Assembly: GCF_003390865.1 (NCBI RefSeq)
Contig: NZ_QMEJ01000005.1
Location: forward strand, 420,840 to 484,839
Length of the DNA: 64,000 nucleotides
Origin: Tropicimonas sp. IMCC34011
Lineage (GTDB): Bacteria; Pseudomonadota; Alphaproteobacteria; Rhodobacterales; Rhodobacteraceae
Direction of reading: 5' to 3'
Both the position numbers and the translations under genes were made by a program. Below are positions 28,207-37,539 of the stretch, one piece after another; the stretch's first letter is position 1, and every line of letters begins with the position of its first letter. The notes beneath the pieces are model-generated. The model was not told the origin of the DNA, made no database searches, and saw only the letters and a program-made list of their open reading frames with translations.

Positions 28207-28242
28207 TCGGGGGCCGTCCCGCGATCACCGCGATGACCTGAC

Positions 28243-28287
28243 AGGGCCCCGCCCGCGCCATGGGCGCCGGCGGGGCCTCTTTTATTT
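28243..28287 (+). terminator. Intrinsic terminator after ctaE
   Basis: AGGGCCCCGCC pairs with GGCGGGGCCT, with an inner GCGCC/GGCGC pairing, followed by CTTTTATTT. It should end the oxidase operon, so SURF1 may have its own promoter or depend on read-through. Confidence 0.7.
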
Positions 28288-28308
28288 CCGACAGCCGGAT
28301 GACTTCCC

Positions 28309-28980
28309 GTGCGCTATCTCGCTCCCATTCTCATAGGTTTCCTCGGCGCCGCGGTCTTGTTCGGACTGGGCGTCTGGCAGCTCCAGCGACTGGACGAGAA
28401 GCTCGCGATCCTGGCGGAGATCGAGGCGCGCATCGCCGCCGATCCCGTCCCGCTGCCCGCCGAGCCCAATCAGCAGGCGGACCGCTTCCTGCCCGTGACG
28501 GCAGAAGGGCAGTTCGGGGAGGAGGAGCTCGACGTTCTGACCTCGCAGCCGCCCGAGGGCGCCGGGTATCGCGTCATCGCCCCGTTCGAGACAGGGGACG
28601 GCCGCCGCATCCTCGTCGACCGGGGCTTCATCGCGGAGGAGGACAAGGGCGCGGCGCGTCCCGGTGGCGAGACCGTCTCCCTCACGGGCAACCTGCACTG
28701 GCCGGACGAGACCGACGGCTTCACCCCAGAGCCCGACGAGGGCCGCGGCATCTGGTTCGCTCGCGACGTCGCCGCCATGGCCGCCGAGCTCGGGACGGAA
28801 GAGACCTTCATGGTCCTGCGAGACCCCGCCGGGAGCGGCGCGCCGCGTCCGATCCCGGTGGGCGTGGAGGGCATCCCGAACAATCACCTCGGCTACGCGA
28901 TCCAGTGGTTCGGCCTCGGTATCGTCTGGCTGGGGATGACAGCGCTCTGGCTCTGGCGTATCAGGCGCCGCACCGATTGA
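28309..28980 (+). CDS. SURF1 family oxidase assembly protein
   Basis: A 223-residue protein with an N-terminal and a C-terminal transmembrane helix enclosing a periplasmic domain, the classic SURF1 plan. Family features include the N-terminal LFGLGVWQLQRLDEK and the C-terminal NNHLGYAIQWFGLGIVW. It helps heme a insertion into subunit I. The start codon is GTG at 28309, 103 bases after ctaE and just past the terminator hairpin. Confidence 0.92.
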   Translation: MRYLAPILIGFLGAAVLFGLGVWQLQRLDEKLAILAEIEARIAADPVPLPAEPNQQADRFLPVTAEGQFGEEELDVLTSQPPEGAGYRVIAPFETGDGRRILVDRGFIAEEDKGAARPGGETVSLTGNLHWPDETDGFTPEPDEGRGIWFARDVAAMAAELGTEETFMVLRDPAGSGAPRPIPVGVEGIPNNHLGYAIQWFGLGIVWLGMTALWLWRIRRRTD

Positions 28981-28993
28981 GAGGGTAGGACCC

Positions 28994-30382
28994 ATGCAAT
29001 ACGTCTCGACGCGGGGGACAGCCCCCATTCTCGGCTTCGAGGACGCGCTGCTTACCGGCCTCGCGCGCGATGGCGGGCTCTACGTTCCGCAAAGCGTTCC
29101 GCACATGGACGCACATGAGATCGCTGCGCTCGCGGGCCTGCCCTACGAGGAAGTCGCCTTCCAGGTCATGCGCCCCTTCATCGGCGACGATTTCAGCGAG
29201 GACGAGCTGCGGGGCGCCATAGCGCGGGCCTATTCGGTCTTTGCCCACCCGGCGCGCGCGCCGCTCGTGCAGGTAGCGCCGCAGCATTTCGTCCTCGAGC
29301 TGTTCCACGGTCCGACGCTCGCGTTCAAGGATTTCGCGATGCAGCTCATCGGGCAACTCTTCCAGATCGCGATGAAGAAGCGCGGCGAACGGGTCACCAT
29401 CGTCGGCGCCACCTCGGGCGATACCGGATCGGCCGCGATCGAGGCGTTCCGCGGGCTGGATAACGTCGACATCTTCATCCTCTACCCGCACGGTCGCGTC
29501 TCCGAGGTGCAGCGCCGGCAGATGACGACGCCGCCCGAGGCGAACGTCCATGCCGTCGCGGTGGACGGGCATTTCGACGATTGCCAGGCGCTCGTGAAGG
29601 ACATGTTCAACGATTTCGACTTCCGGGATTCCGTTGGCCTCTCGGCGGTGAACTCGATCAACTGGGGGCGTGTCCTCGCGCAGGTGGTGTACTACTTCAC
29701 CGCCGCGACCGCCCTCGGCGCGCCGCACCGCGAAGTCGCCTTCACCGTGCCGACCGGCAATTTCGGCGACATCTTCGCGGGGGACATCGCCCGCCGGATG
29801 GGCCTGCCGATCCGGGAGCTGGTCATCGCCACGAACAGGAACGACATCCTGCACCGCGCAATGACCACCGGCTCCTACTCCGTCGAGGGCGTGGCACCGA
29901 CCATGAGCCCCTCCATGGATATCCAGGTTTCCTCCAACTTCGAGCGCGCGCTCTACCTCGCCTCCGGCGGGGACGGGGAGGTCGTGAAGGGCCTGATGGA
30001 GGAGCTCAAGGGGCAGGGCAGCTTCAGCATCCCCCAGGGGATCATGGAGGGCCTTCAGGAGCGTTACGCCTCCGGCCGCTGCAGCGAGGAGGAAACGCTG
30101 GAAACCATCGCGCGCCTTCACGCGACCACCGGCATGACGCTCTGCCCGCACAGCGCCGTGGGCGCCCGGGTGGCCGAGGATCACGTCTCGGACGTGCCCA
30201 TGGTCACGCTCGCGACCGCCCACCCCGCGAAATTCCCCGATGCCGTGGAGAAGGCGACGCAGGAGCGCCCGCCCCTTCCACATCGGATGGCGGACCTCTA
30301 TGACAGGCCTGAGCGCGTGGAGCGTTGCGCCGGCGACCTCCAGGCCATCGAAACCCTCATCAAGGAAAGGCGCGCCGCTTGA
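28994..30382 (+). CDS. thrC: Threonine synthase
   Basis: A 462-residue PLP enzyme that converts O-phosphohomoserine to threonine. The N-terminus MQYVSTRGTAPILGFEDALL is typical, and the PLP lysine lies in HGPTLAFKDFAMQL. The glycine loop for PLP phosphate is near TSGDTGSAAIEAF. The length fits the longer class of threonine synthases. RBS GAGGGTAGGA precedes ATG 28994. The stop overlaps the start of the M16 peptidase. Confidence 0.96.
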   Translation: MQYVSTRGTAPILGFEDALLTGLARDGGLYVPQSVPHMDAHEIAALAGLPYEEVAFQVMRPFIGDDFSEDELRGAIARAYSVFAHPARAPLVQVAPQHFVLELFHGPTLAFKDFAMQLIGQLFQIAMKKRGERVTIVGATSGDTGSAAIEAFRGLDNVDIFILYPHGRVSEVQRRQMTTPPEANVHAVAVDGHFDDCQALVKDMFNDFDFRDSVGLSAVNSINWGRVLAQVVYYFTAATALGAPHREVAFTVPTGNFGDIFAGDIARRMGLPIRELVIATNRNDILHRAMTTGSYSVEGVAPTMSPSMDIQVSSNFERALYLASGGDGEVVKGLMEELKGQGSFSIPQGIMEGLQERYASGRCSEEETLETIARLHATTGMTLCPHSAVGARVAEDHVSDVPMVTLATAHPAKFPDAVEKATQERPPLPHRMADLYDRPERVERCAGDLQAIETLIKERRAA

Positions 30383-31641
30383 CCGTCAAGCTGGACCGAC
30401 TGCCGAACGGACTTCGTATCGTCACCGAGCCCATGCCGGGCCGCGAAAGCGCTGCCATCGGCCTCTGGGTCAATGCCGGGGGGCGTCACGAGCGACCCGA
30501 ACAGAACGGCATCGCCCATTTCCTCGAACACATGGCCTTCAAGGGGACCGAGCGCCGAAGCGCCGCCCGGATCGCCGAGGAGATCGAGGATGTGGGCGGC
30601 TACATCAACGCCTACACCTCCCGCGAGACGACCGCATATTACGCTCGCGTCCTTGCCGCAGACGTGCCGCTGGCGCTCGACGTCATCGCCGATATCGTGC
30701 TCAACCCCGCCTTCGCGCAAAGCGAGATCGAGGTGGAGCGCGGCGTGATCCTGCAGGAGATCGGCCAGGCCGCGGACACGCCGGATGACATCATCTTCGA
30801 CTGGCTTCAGGAGACGGCCTATCCCGGCCAGGCGCTCGGGCGCACGATCCTCGGCCCGTCGGAGCGGGTGGAGCGGTTCGGCCGGGACGACCTGACCCGC
30901 TTCGTCGCCGAGCATTACGGGCCGGACCAGCTCATCCTCTCCGCCGCTGGCGCCGTCGATCACGACGCGATCATGCGGCAGGCGGAGGCCCTGTTCGGTC
31001 ATCTCGCGCCGCGGGGCGGCGGCGAGGTGGACGTGGCCCGGTTCCGCGGCGGCGAGCGGCGCGAGGAAAAGGCGCTTGAGCAGGTGCATTTCACCCTCGC
31101 GTTCGAGAGCCCCGGCTACCTGTCCGACGACGTTTATACGAGCCAGGTCTACTCCACGCTCCTCGGCGGCGGCATGTCCTCCCGCCTGTTCCAGGAAGCC
31201 CGGGAGAAGCGGGGCCTGTGCTACACGATCTTCGCGCAGGCCGGCGCCTATGCCGACACGGGCATGATCACGATCTATGCCGGGACCGGCGCGCAGGATA
31301 TCGGCGGTCTCGCGGAGCTGACGGTGGACGAGCTCAGGCGCGTCGGCGGCGACGTCACGGAAGTGGAGATCGCCCGCGCGCGCGCGCAGATCAAGGCCGG
31401 CCTGCTGATGGGGCTTGAAAGCACCTCCGCCCGCGCCGAGCGCCTTGCGCGCCTCGTCTCGATCTGGGACCGGGTGCCGCCGCTGGAGGAGACCGTCGCG
31501 CGGATCGAGGCGGTGGACCGCGCCCGCGTCGTGACCTTCGCCGAGGGCCTTGCGACGGCCCCGGACGCCGCGCTTGCGCTTTACGGTCCGGGCAAGCTTG
31601 CGCCCTCCCTCGCGGAACTGCAGGGCAGGTTGGCGGCCTGA
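30379..31641 (+). CDS. M16 (pitrilysin-family) zinc peptidase, processing-peptidase type
   Basis: A 420-residue insulinase-family peptidase. The inverted zinc motif HFLEH (residues about 50-54) with the distal Glu in ERGVILQEIGQA is intact, so it should be an active subunit. Homologs resemble mitochondrial processing peptidase. The predicted start is TTG at 30379, overlapping the thrC stop as TTGA, with AAGGAAAGG ahead; an ATG upstream would lie deep in thrC. The thrC-peptidase-acetyltransferase run appears translationally coupled. Confidence 0.9.
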   Translation: MTVKLDRLPNGLRIVTEPMPGRESAAIGLWVNAGGRHERPEQNGIAHFLEHMAFKGTERRSAARIAEEIEDVGGYINAYTSRETTAYYARVLAADVPLALDVIADIVLNPAFAQSEIEVERGVILQEIGQAADTPDDIIFDWLQETAYPGQALGRTILGPSERVERFGRDDLTRFVAEHYGPDQLILSAAGAVDHDAIMRQAEALFGHLAPRGGGEVDVARFRGGERREEKALEQVHFTLAFESPGYLSDDVYTSQVYSTLLGGGMSSRLFQEAREKRGLCYTIFAQAGAYADTGMITIYAGTGAQDIGGLAELTVDELRRVGGDVTEVEIARARAQIKAGLLMGLESTSARAERLARLVSIWDRVPPLEETVARIEAVDRARVVTFAEGLATAPDAALALYGPGKLAPSLAELQGRLAA

Positions 31642-32225
31642 TGCGTCTGGCGCGGCGCCGTATCCGGATCCACACCGAGCGGATGCTGCTGCGCCTGCCG
31701 GTGCACAACGACTTTCGCGCCTGGACTGCCCTGCGCAGCGACAGCGCCGGCTTCCTCAAGCCATGGGAGCCGGTCTGGGCGGACGACCACCTGACCCGCA
31801 AGAGCTTCACCGGCCGTGTCCACTGGTCCCAGCGGAGCCATGATCAGGGCTCCGCGGTGCCCCTGTTCATGATCCGGGCGGAGGACGAGGTACTCCTCGG
31901 CGCAATCACCCTCGACAACATCCGCCGCGGCCCGGCCATGGCGGGGACGATCGGCTACTGGATCGGCGCGCCCTTCGCCCGCAGAGGCTACATGAAAGAG
32001 GCGATCGAGGCGGTGTGTCACCATGCCTTCGAATCGATGGACCTGTCGCGAATCGAAGCCGCCTGCCTCCCGGAGAACACCGCCTCGCGCGGGGTGCTGG
32101 AGAAGTCCGGCTTCAAGTACGAGGGCGTCGCGCAGTCTTATCTCCAGATCGCCGGGCGCTGGCGCAACCATGTGCTCTACGCCAACCTGCGTGGGGACAG
32201 GCGCGGCAAGACCCAGGTCGGCTGA
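31641..32225 (+). CDS. GNAT N-acetyltransferase, RimJ/RimL type
   Basis: A 194-residue acetyltransferase with RimJ-like N-terminus (RIHTERMLLRLPVHNDF) and the acetyl-CoA-binding segment GTIGYWIGAPFARRGYMKEAI. The C-terminal IEAACLPENTASRGVLEKSG is the second RimJ hallmark. RimJ proteins acetylate ribosomal protein N-termini or other targets. Its ATG overlaps the stop of the M16 peptidase (TGATG), so it is coupled to that gene. The target is unknown. Confidence 0.88.
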   Translation: MRLARRRIRIHTERMLLRLPVHNDFRAWTALRSDSAGFLKPWEPVWADDHLTRKSFTGRVHWSQRSHDQGSAVPLFMIRAEDEVLLGAITLDNIRRGPAMAGTIGYWIGAPFARRGYMKEAIEAVCHHAFESMDLSRIEAACLPENTASRGVLEKSGFKYEGVAQSYLQIAGRWRNHVLYANLRGDRRGKTQVG

Positions 32226-32333
32226 CGGCAAGCGCGCGCTGCCCGGGCCTCGGCGCACGTACATGTTACCGCAGGTTGAGCGCCAGGCCGTGCAGGCTGA
32301 GGGGACGAGCCACCGTCCGAGGAGCCCGGCCCC

Positions 32334-33173
32334 ATGCGACCTCTGCTTGTACTATCCCTGTCTTTGTCCCTGTCGCTCGCGGCGCTTCCCGCCGCCGCGC
32401 AGGACAGACGGCCCTCGCACTGCATCGCGCTGGTGCAGGATGCGCCGGACGTCGAGATCATCCAGGCAAACTGGACCGAGCCGGTGCCCGACGAGATGGT
32501 CCGGATCACCTATATCGACCATTCGATGTTCTACCTGCAGACGCCGGGCGGCCTTGACGTGGTGACCGACTACAACGGCTACATCGGCGCGCCGGAAGCC
32601 GTGCCCGATGTCGCCACCATGAACCACGCGCATTCGTCCCACTGGACGGCCTCCCCCGATCCGCGCATCCCGCATGTGCTGACTGGCTGGGGGGACGCGG
32701 CGGGCCCGGCCGACCACCATCTCGACCTCGGCGAAATGCTGGTCCGGAACGTCACGACCGACATTCGCTCGGGCTATACCGGGATCGAGAAGGACGGAAA
32801 TTCGATCTTCGTCTTCGAGGTGAACGGGCTCTGCATCGGGCATCTGGGGCACCTGCACCATGAGCCGTCGCCCGAGACCTACGCCGCGATAGGCCGACTG
32901 GACGTGCTGATGGCGCCGGTCGATGGCGGCCTGACGGTGCCGTTGCCGGTAATGAAGGAGATCGTCTCGCGCCTGCGCTCCTCAATCGTGCTGCCGATGC
33001 ACTGGTTCTCCGGCGCGTCGCTCGAGCGGTTCCTGTCGGACATGCAGGGCGATTTCGCCATCGACGTCCGGCAGGGCTCCGAGATCGAGGTCTCGCTTCG
33101 CACGCTTCCCTCGCGTCCGACCATCGTGGTCCTGAGGCCGGCCCGGCTTCAAAGCGGCGGCGGCGCGCAGTAG
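32334..33173 (+). CDS. Exported MBL-fold (UlaG-like) metallo-hydrolase
   Basis: A 279-residue protein with a signal peptide that contains a serine-leucine repeat (SLSLSLSL) and ends at PAAAQ. The mature part has the metallo-beta-lactamase layout: His in YIDHSMFYLQT, a histidine cluster NHAHSSHW, GHLGHLHH and LPMHWF near the end. These give the likely two-metal site, with variant spacing compared with the usual HxHxDH. It would hydrolyse an unknown substrate in the periplasm. RBS CGAGGAGCC. Confidence 0.8.
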   Translation: MRPLLVLSLSLSLSLAALPAAAQDRRPSHCIALVQDAPDVEIIQANWTEPVPDEMVRITYIDHSMFYLQTPGGLDVVTDYNGYIGAPEAVPDVATMNHAHSSHWTASPDPRIPHVLTGWGDAAGPADHHLDLGEMLVRNVTTDIRSGYTGIEKDGNSIFVFEVNGLCIGHLGHLHHEPSPETYAAIGRLDVLMAPVDGGLTVPLPVMKEIVSRLRSSIVLPMHWFSGASLERFLSDMQGDFAIDVRQGSEIEVSLRTLPSRPTIVVLRPARLQSGGGAQ

Positions 33174-33207
33174 GGTCCGCCTCGCAGCAAGACGCGGGGG
33201 GACGCAG

Positions 33208-34629
33208 GTGGCGGGACCAGTGACGAACGAGGCGGAGTCAGAGCTCCGGGCCGCCCTTCCAGCGAGCGCCTTCCGCGATCTCGAACCCCGCTATCTCGAG
33301 GAGGGGCGGGGGCTCTGGCACGGCACGGGCGGGCTTCTCATCGCCCCGCAAGATGCCGTGGAACTCTCCGCAGCCATGCGCATCGCCGCACGCCGCCGCG
33401 TCTCCGTCATTCCGTATGGCGGCGGGACGGGGACGGTCGGCGGGCAGATCGGGCACGGGCTGGACCGGCCGCTCATCGTCTCGCTGGAGCGGATGACGCG
33501 GATCCGTGCGGTTCATCCGGAGGCCAACGTGCTTATCGCCGAGGGCGGTGCGATCCTCGCGGACGTGCACCGCGCGGCGGAAGCGGCGGGACGTCTCTTC
33601 CCGCTCTCCCTCGGCTCCGAAGGCTCGGCGCGGATCGGCGGGCTTCTGGGAACGAATGCCGGCGGCACCAACGTCCTGCGCTACGGCAATGCGCGCGAGC
33701 TGACCCTCGGCGTCGAGGCGGTGATGGCGGACGGCTCGATCCTGCGCGGGCTGAAGCGCCTCAGGAAGGACAACAGCGGGTATGATCTGCGCGGGCTGCT
33801 GGTCGGCTCGGAAGGGACGCTCGGGATCATCACCGCCGCCGCCCTGCGGCTGTTTCCGATCCCGGCCGAGACGGGGGCGGCGATGCTCGTCGTGCGCTCT
33901 CCCGAGGCCGCCCTCGCACTTCTGGGACTGGCGCGGGACCGGCTCGGGGAGCAGGTCTCGGGGTTCGAACTGATGGAGCGGACCGGCCTGAGGTTCCTGA
34001 AGGAGGCGCTGCCGGATCTGCGCGCGCCCTTCGAGGAGCTGCCGGAATGGTCCGTCCTCGTCGATATCGGGCTGGCCGAGGGGCAGGATGCGACGGAGGC
34101 GCTGTCAGGGCTCTACGAGGCCGCCGTTGCAGAGGATCTTGTGACGGACGGCGTCATCGCAGGGAGCGAGGCGCAGCGGCAGGCCTTCTGGGACTACCGC
34201 GAGGCGATGCCGCTGGCGAACAGGCATGTGGGCGCGATCTGCTCGCAGGATATCTCCGTGCCGCTGGAGCGGCTGCCGGATTTCATCGAGGCAGGCCGCG
34301 CGGCGGTCGCCGAAATCGGTCCGTTCAGGATCAACTGTTTCGGGCATGTCGGCGACGGCAACCTGCACTTCAACGTCTTCGCGCCGGAGGGGGAGAGCCG
34401 CGACGCCTATCGCGCGGACGGCACGGATCGACGCCTGACCGCCGCGATCCACGACGTGGTGCACGAGATGGAGGGCTCGATCAGCGCCGAACACGGCGTC
34501 GGGCGTCTCAAGGTCGGCGATCTGGAGCGCTATCAGGACCCGGTGAAACTTGCCGCGATGCGCGCGATCAAGCGGGCCCTGGACCCCTCCGGCATCCTCA
34601 ATCCGGGCGCGGTTCTCAGGGCGGAGTAG
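33208..34629 (+). CDS. FAD-binding oxidoreductase, GlcD/D-2-hydroxyacid dehydrogenase family
   Basis: A 473-residue flavoprotein with an N-terminal PCMH FAD domain (PYGGGTGTVGGQIGHGLDRP; later LLGTNAGGTNVLRYGN) and a C-terminal FAD-oxidase domain. The C-terminal domain has the metal/substrate histidines in CFGHVGDGNLHFNVF and SAEHGVGRLK. Family members oxidise D-lactate, glycolate or D-2-hydroxyglutarate with quinone or ETF as acceptor; the substrate is not readable here. The start is GTG at 33208 behind a G-rich Shine-Dalgarno. Confidence 0.88.
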   Translation: MAGPVTNEAESELRAALPASAFRDLEPRYLEEGRGLWHGTGGLLIAPQDAVELSAAMRIAARRRVSVIPYGGGTGTVGGQIGHGLDRPLIVSLERMTRIRAVHPEANVLIAEGGAILADVHRAAEAAGRLFPLSLGSEGSARIGGLLGTNAGGTNVLRYGNARELTLGVEAVMADGSILRGLKRLRKDNSGYDLRGLLVGSEGTLGIITAAALRLFPIPAETGAAMLVVRSPEAALALLGLARDRLGEQVSGFELMERTGLRFLKEALPDLRAPFEELPEWSVLVDIGLAEGQDATEALSGLYEAAVAEDLVTDGVIAGSEAQRQAFWDYREAMPLANRHVGAICSQDISVPLERLPDFIEAGRAAVAEIGPFRINCFGHVGDGNLHFNVFAPEGESRDAYRADGTDRRLTAAIHDVVHEMEGSISAEHGVGRLKVGDLERYQDPVKLAAMRAIKRALDPSGILNPGAVLRAE

Positions 34630-34663
34630 AGCGGCCGCGGCGCGCGGGCCTCTCCCCGCAGCG

Positions 34664-35542
34664 TCAGGCCCCGAGGATGCGCCCGGCCACGGCATCCAGC
34701 TTTCCCAGAAGGTCCGGATCGCGCTTGTCCGGCGCCGTCATCACTGCGTGGTCGAGCGCCTGCCCGCAGCCTTCGGGGCAGGGGAACGGGCGATCCCGGA
34801 GGAGGGCGGGGAGGCGGGAGATCAGCGCGCGTGCGCGTGCGCCATTGCCCTTCAAAACCTTCAGAACCTCGGCGACGTCCACCTCGGCGTGGTCCGGATG
34901 CCAGCTGTCGTAATCGGTGACCATGGCCACGGTGACGTAGCAGAGCTCCGCTTCGCGGGCGAGGCGGGCTTCGGGCATGTTGGTCATGCCGATCACGTCT
35001 GCGCCCCAGACCTCGCGGTACATTCTGGATTCCGCGAGGGTCGAGAATTGCGGCCCTTCCATCGCGAGATAGGTGCCGCCGCGGTGAACCTTCGTGCCGT
35101 CTGCCTCGGCTGCGGCGGCGCAGACCTCGGCGAGGCGCGGACAGGTCGGATGAGCGAGGCTGACATGAGCCACGCAGCCCGGTCCGAAGAAGCTCTGCGG
35201 CCGGCCCTTCGTGCGGTCGATGAACTGGTCGACGACGACGAAGTCGCCCGGCGCCATCTCCTCGCGGAAGGACCCGCAGGCGGAGACGGAAACGAGGTCG
35301 GTCACGCCGAGCCGCTTCATCGCGTCGATATTGGCGCGGTAGGGCACGCTTGCGGGGTCGTGGACATGGCCGCGGCCATGGCGGGGCAGGAAGGCCATGG
35401 GGACGCCGGCCAGAGCTCCCGTCAGGATCGCGTCGGACGGATCGCCCCAGGGCGTCGTCACCTCTCGCCACTCGGCACCCTCCAGCCCCTCGATCTCGTA
35501 AAGGCCGCTGCCGCCGATCACGCCGATCATCGTCTCGCCCAT
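34664..35542 (-). CDS. mtnP: S-methyl-5'-thioadenosine phosphorylase
   Basis: A 292-residue phosphorylase that splits methylthioadenosine into adenine and methylthioribose-1-phosphate in methionine salvage. The phosphate loop IGVIGGSGLYEIEG is near the N-terminus. The base-recognition region MVTDYDSWHPDHAEV carries the Asp residues that favour 6-aminopurines over hypoxanthine or guanine. The ATG at 35542 follows GGGCGGGA; 35530 is the alternative. It stands alone on the minus strand between the FAD oxidoreductase and the SulP transporter. Confidence 0.92.
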   Translation of the reverse strand: MGETMIGVIGGSGLYEIEGLEGAEWREVTTPWGDPSDAILTGALAGVPMAFLPRHGRGHVHDPASVPYRANIDAMKRLGVTDLVSVSACGSFREEMAPGDFVVVDQFIDRTKGRPQSFFGPGCVAHVSLAHPTCPRLAEVCAAAAEADGTKVHRGGTYLAMEGPQFSTLAESRMYREVWGADVIGMTNMPEARLAREAELCYVTVAMVTDYDSWHPDHAEVDVAEVLKVLKGNGARARALISRLPALLRDRPFPCPEGCGQALDHAVMTAPDKRDPDLLGKLDAVAGRILGA

Positions 35543-35781
35543 TCCCGCCCCGCTTTGATGATGTCCCTTTGAGAGGGAGCCTAGAAAGTGACGCACCGGG
35601 TTGGAAGGGCGGTCGGTCATGGAGGCCCCGCGTGGCGCGAAAGTCGCAGGATAGGGGTTTTGCGGTGCAGAAAAATGTGGCAGGGGCTCTTCAAATCCTC
35701 CGACATCCCCGGATCGTCCCGCCGTGCCCCGTCATCCGAGGGCGAACCGGCGTCCGGGCATCGCTTGTGAAAGGTAGTCCG

Positions 35782-37404
35782 ATGGCCCGAGCCCTCCTTG
35801 CCAATCTCGCCGACCGGGTGAGCGCGCCGACGGGCGTGCCGGGCCGGATGAGCCCGTCCCAAGCGAAGACCGAAGTGCTGTCCGGCCTCACGGTCGCTCT
35901 GGCGCTGGTACCCGAAGCCGTGGCCTTCGCGTTCGTTGCCGGTGTCGCGCCGCTCGTCGGTCTCTATGCGGCCTTCATCGTGGGTCTGATCACGGCGCTC
36001 ATCGGCGGGCGGCCCGGCATGATCTCGGGCGCCACCGGCGCGCTTGCCGTCGTCATGGTCTCCCTCGTCGCCGAGCATGGCGTGGAGTACCTCTTCGCCG
36101 CCGTGGTGCTGATGGGGATCCTCCAGCTCCTCGCCGGTATCTTCCGCCTGGGCAAGTTCATCCGTCTCGTCCCGCATCCGGTCATGCTCGGCTTCGTCAA
36201 CGGCCTCGCCATCGTCATCTTTCTCGCCCAGCTCAGCCAGTTCCAGGTGCCGGGCAGCGCGGAGGTCACGGGGCACGGCACCTCCGGCGGCGAATGGCTG
36301 TCGGGCGTGCCGCTGATGCTGATGCTGGCGCTCGTCGCGCTGACCATGGCCGTGATCTGGGCGCTGCCGAAGCTCACCACGGCCATTCCAGCGCCGCTCG
36401 CGGGCATCGGCATCACCGCGCTGATCGTGATCCTCTTCGGGATCGACGTGCCGCGCGTGGGCGATCTGGCCTCGGTGCAGGGCGGCCTTCCGGCGTTCCA
36501 CATTCCCATGGTCCCGCTGACCTGGGAGACCTTCACGATCATTGCGCCCTATGCGCTCATCCTCGCCGCCATCGGCCTGATCGAGAGCCTGCTGACGCTG
36601 AACCTCGTGGGCGAGATCGTCGGTGAGCGGGGCGGCTCCTCCAAGGAATGCGTGGCTCAGGGCGTCGCCAATACCGTGACCGGCTTCTTCGGCGGCATGG
36701 GCGGCTGCGCGATGATCGGCCAGTCGATGATCAACGTCAAATCGGGTGGGCGCACGCGCCTTTCGGGCGCGTCGGCCGCGATCTTCCTGCTGATCTTCAT
36801 CGTTGCCGCCTCACCGCTGATCGAGCAGATCCCGCTCGCGGCGCTGGTCGGCGTGATGTTCATGGTCGTCATCGGCACCTTTGCGTGGAAATCGCTCACG
36901 ATCCTGCTCAAGGTGCCGGCTGCCGATGCGCTCGTCATCGTCCTCGTGACGGTGACGACGGTCCTGACGGACCTCGCCATCGCCGTCGTCGTGGGGGTCA
37001 TCGTCTCGGCGTTGACCTATGCCTGGCAGAACGCCGTCCGCATCCGGGCCAAGACTTACTACACGCCCGAGGGGGCCAAGGTGTACCAGGTGCAGGGGCC
37101 GCTCTTCTTCGGCTCGGTCGAGGGGTTCACCGAACTGTTCGATATCCCCGAGGATCCCGGCCGCGTCATCGTCGACTTCGCCGACAGCCGCGTCGCCGAC
37201 CAGTCCGCCCTGACCGCGATCGAGGCGCTGGCGAAGAAGTATGAGGATGCGGGCAAGCGCATCGAGCTGCGCCACCTCAGCCGCGACTGCCATCGCCTTC
37301 TGCAGAAGGCCGGGCAGCTCATGACGGACAGCGACGACGATCCCGAATACGGCGTGGCGGCGGATTACCAGGTGCGGACCGGGGTGCTCGCCGGCGGCCA
37401 CTGA
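35782..37404 (+). CDS. SulP-family anion transporter with STAS domain
   Basis: A 540-residue transporter. The membrane domain has about 10-14 helices with the N-terminal signature LVPEAVAFAFVAGVAPLVGLYAAF (about residues 40-63), and residues 410-520 form a cytoplasmic STAS domain (VYQVQGPLFFGSVEGF ... IVDFADSRVADQSAL). SulP proteins move sulfate, bicarbonate or dicarboxylates. Start ATG 35782 has AAAGGTAG upstream. Confidence 0.92.
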   Translation: MARALLANLADRVSAPTGVPGRMSPSQAKTEVLSGLTVALALVPEAVAFAFVAGVAPLVGLYAAFIVGLITALIGGRPGMISGATGALAVVMVSLVAEHGVEYLFAAVVLMGILQLLAGIFRLGKFIRLVPHPVMLGFVNGLAIVIFLAQLSQFQVPGSAEVTGHGTSGGEWLSGVPLMLMLALVALTMAVIWALPKLTTAIPAPLAGIGITALIVILFGIDVPRVGDLASVQGGLPAFHIPMVPLTWETFTIIAPYALILAAIGLIESLLTLNLVGEIVGERGGSSKECVAQGVANTVTGFFGGMGGCAMIGQSMINVKSGGRTRLSGASAAIFLLIFIVAASPLIEQIPLAALVGVMFMVVIGTFAWKSLTILLKVPAADALVIVLVTVTTVLTDLAIAVVVGVIVSALTYAWQNAVRIRAKTYYTPEGAKVYQVQGPLFFGSVEGFTELFDIPEDPGRVIVDFADSRVADQSALTAIEALAKKYEDAGKRIELRHLSRDCHRLLQKAGQLMTDSDDDPEYGVAADYQVRTGVLAGGH

Positions 37405-37539
37405 GCGCGCGGCCGGCCCATCCTCGCAAGTCCGTGAGACGACATAATTTCGTCATCCCCCGGGAACCGAACCGGGGGACTCGCTCTTGTCAATCCGAAG
37501 GGCGGCGCCGCCGCTGCACACCGATAGGAGTACGATACG

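Noticed and set aside
32334..32400. TCTTTGTCCCTGTCGCTC repeat as a phase-variation tract
   Set aside because: Imperfect and short; more simply a Ser-Leu signal peptide.
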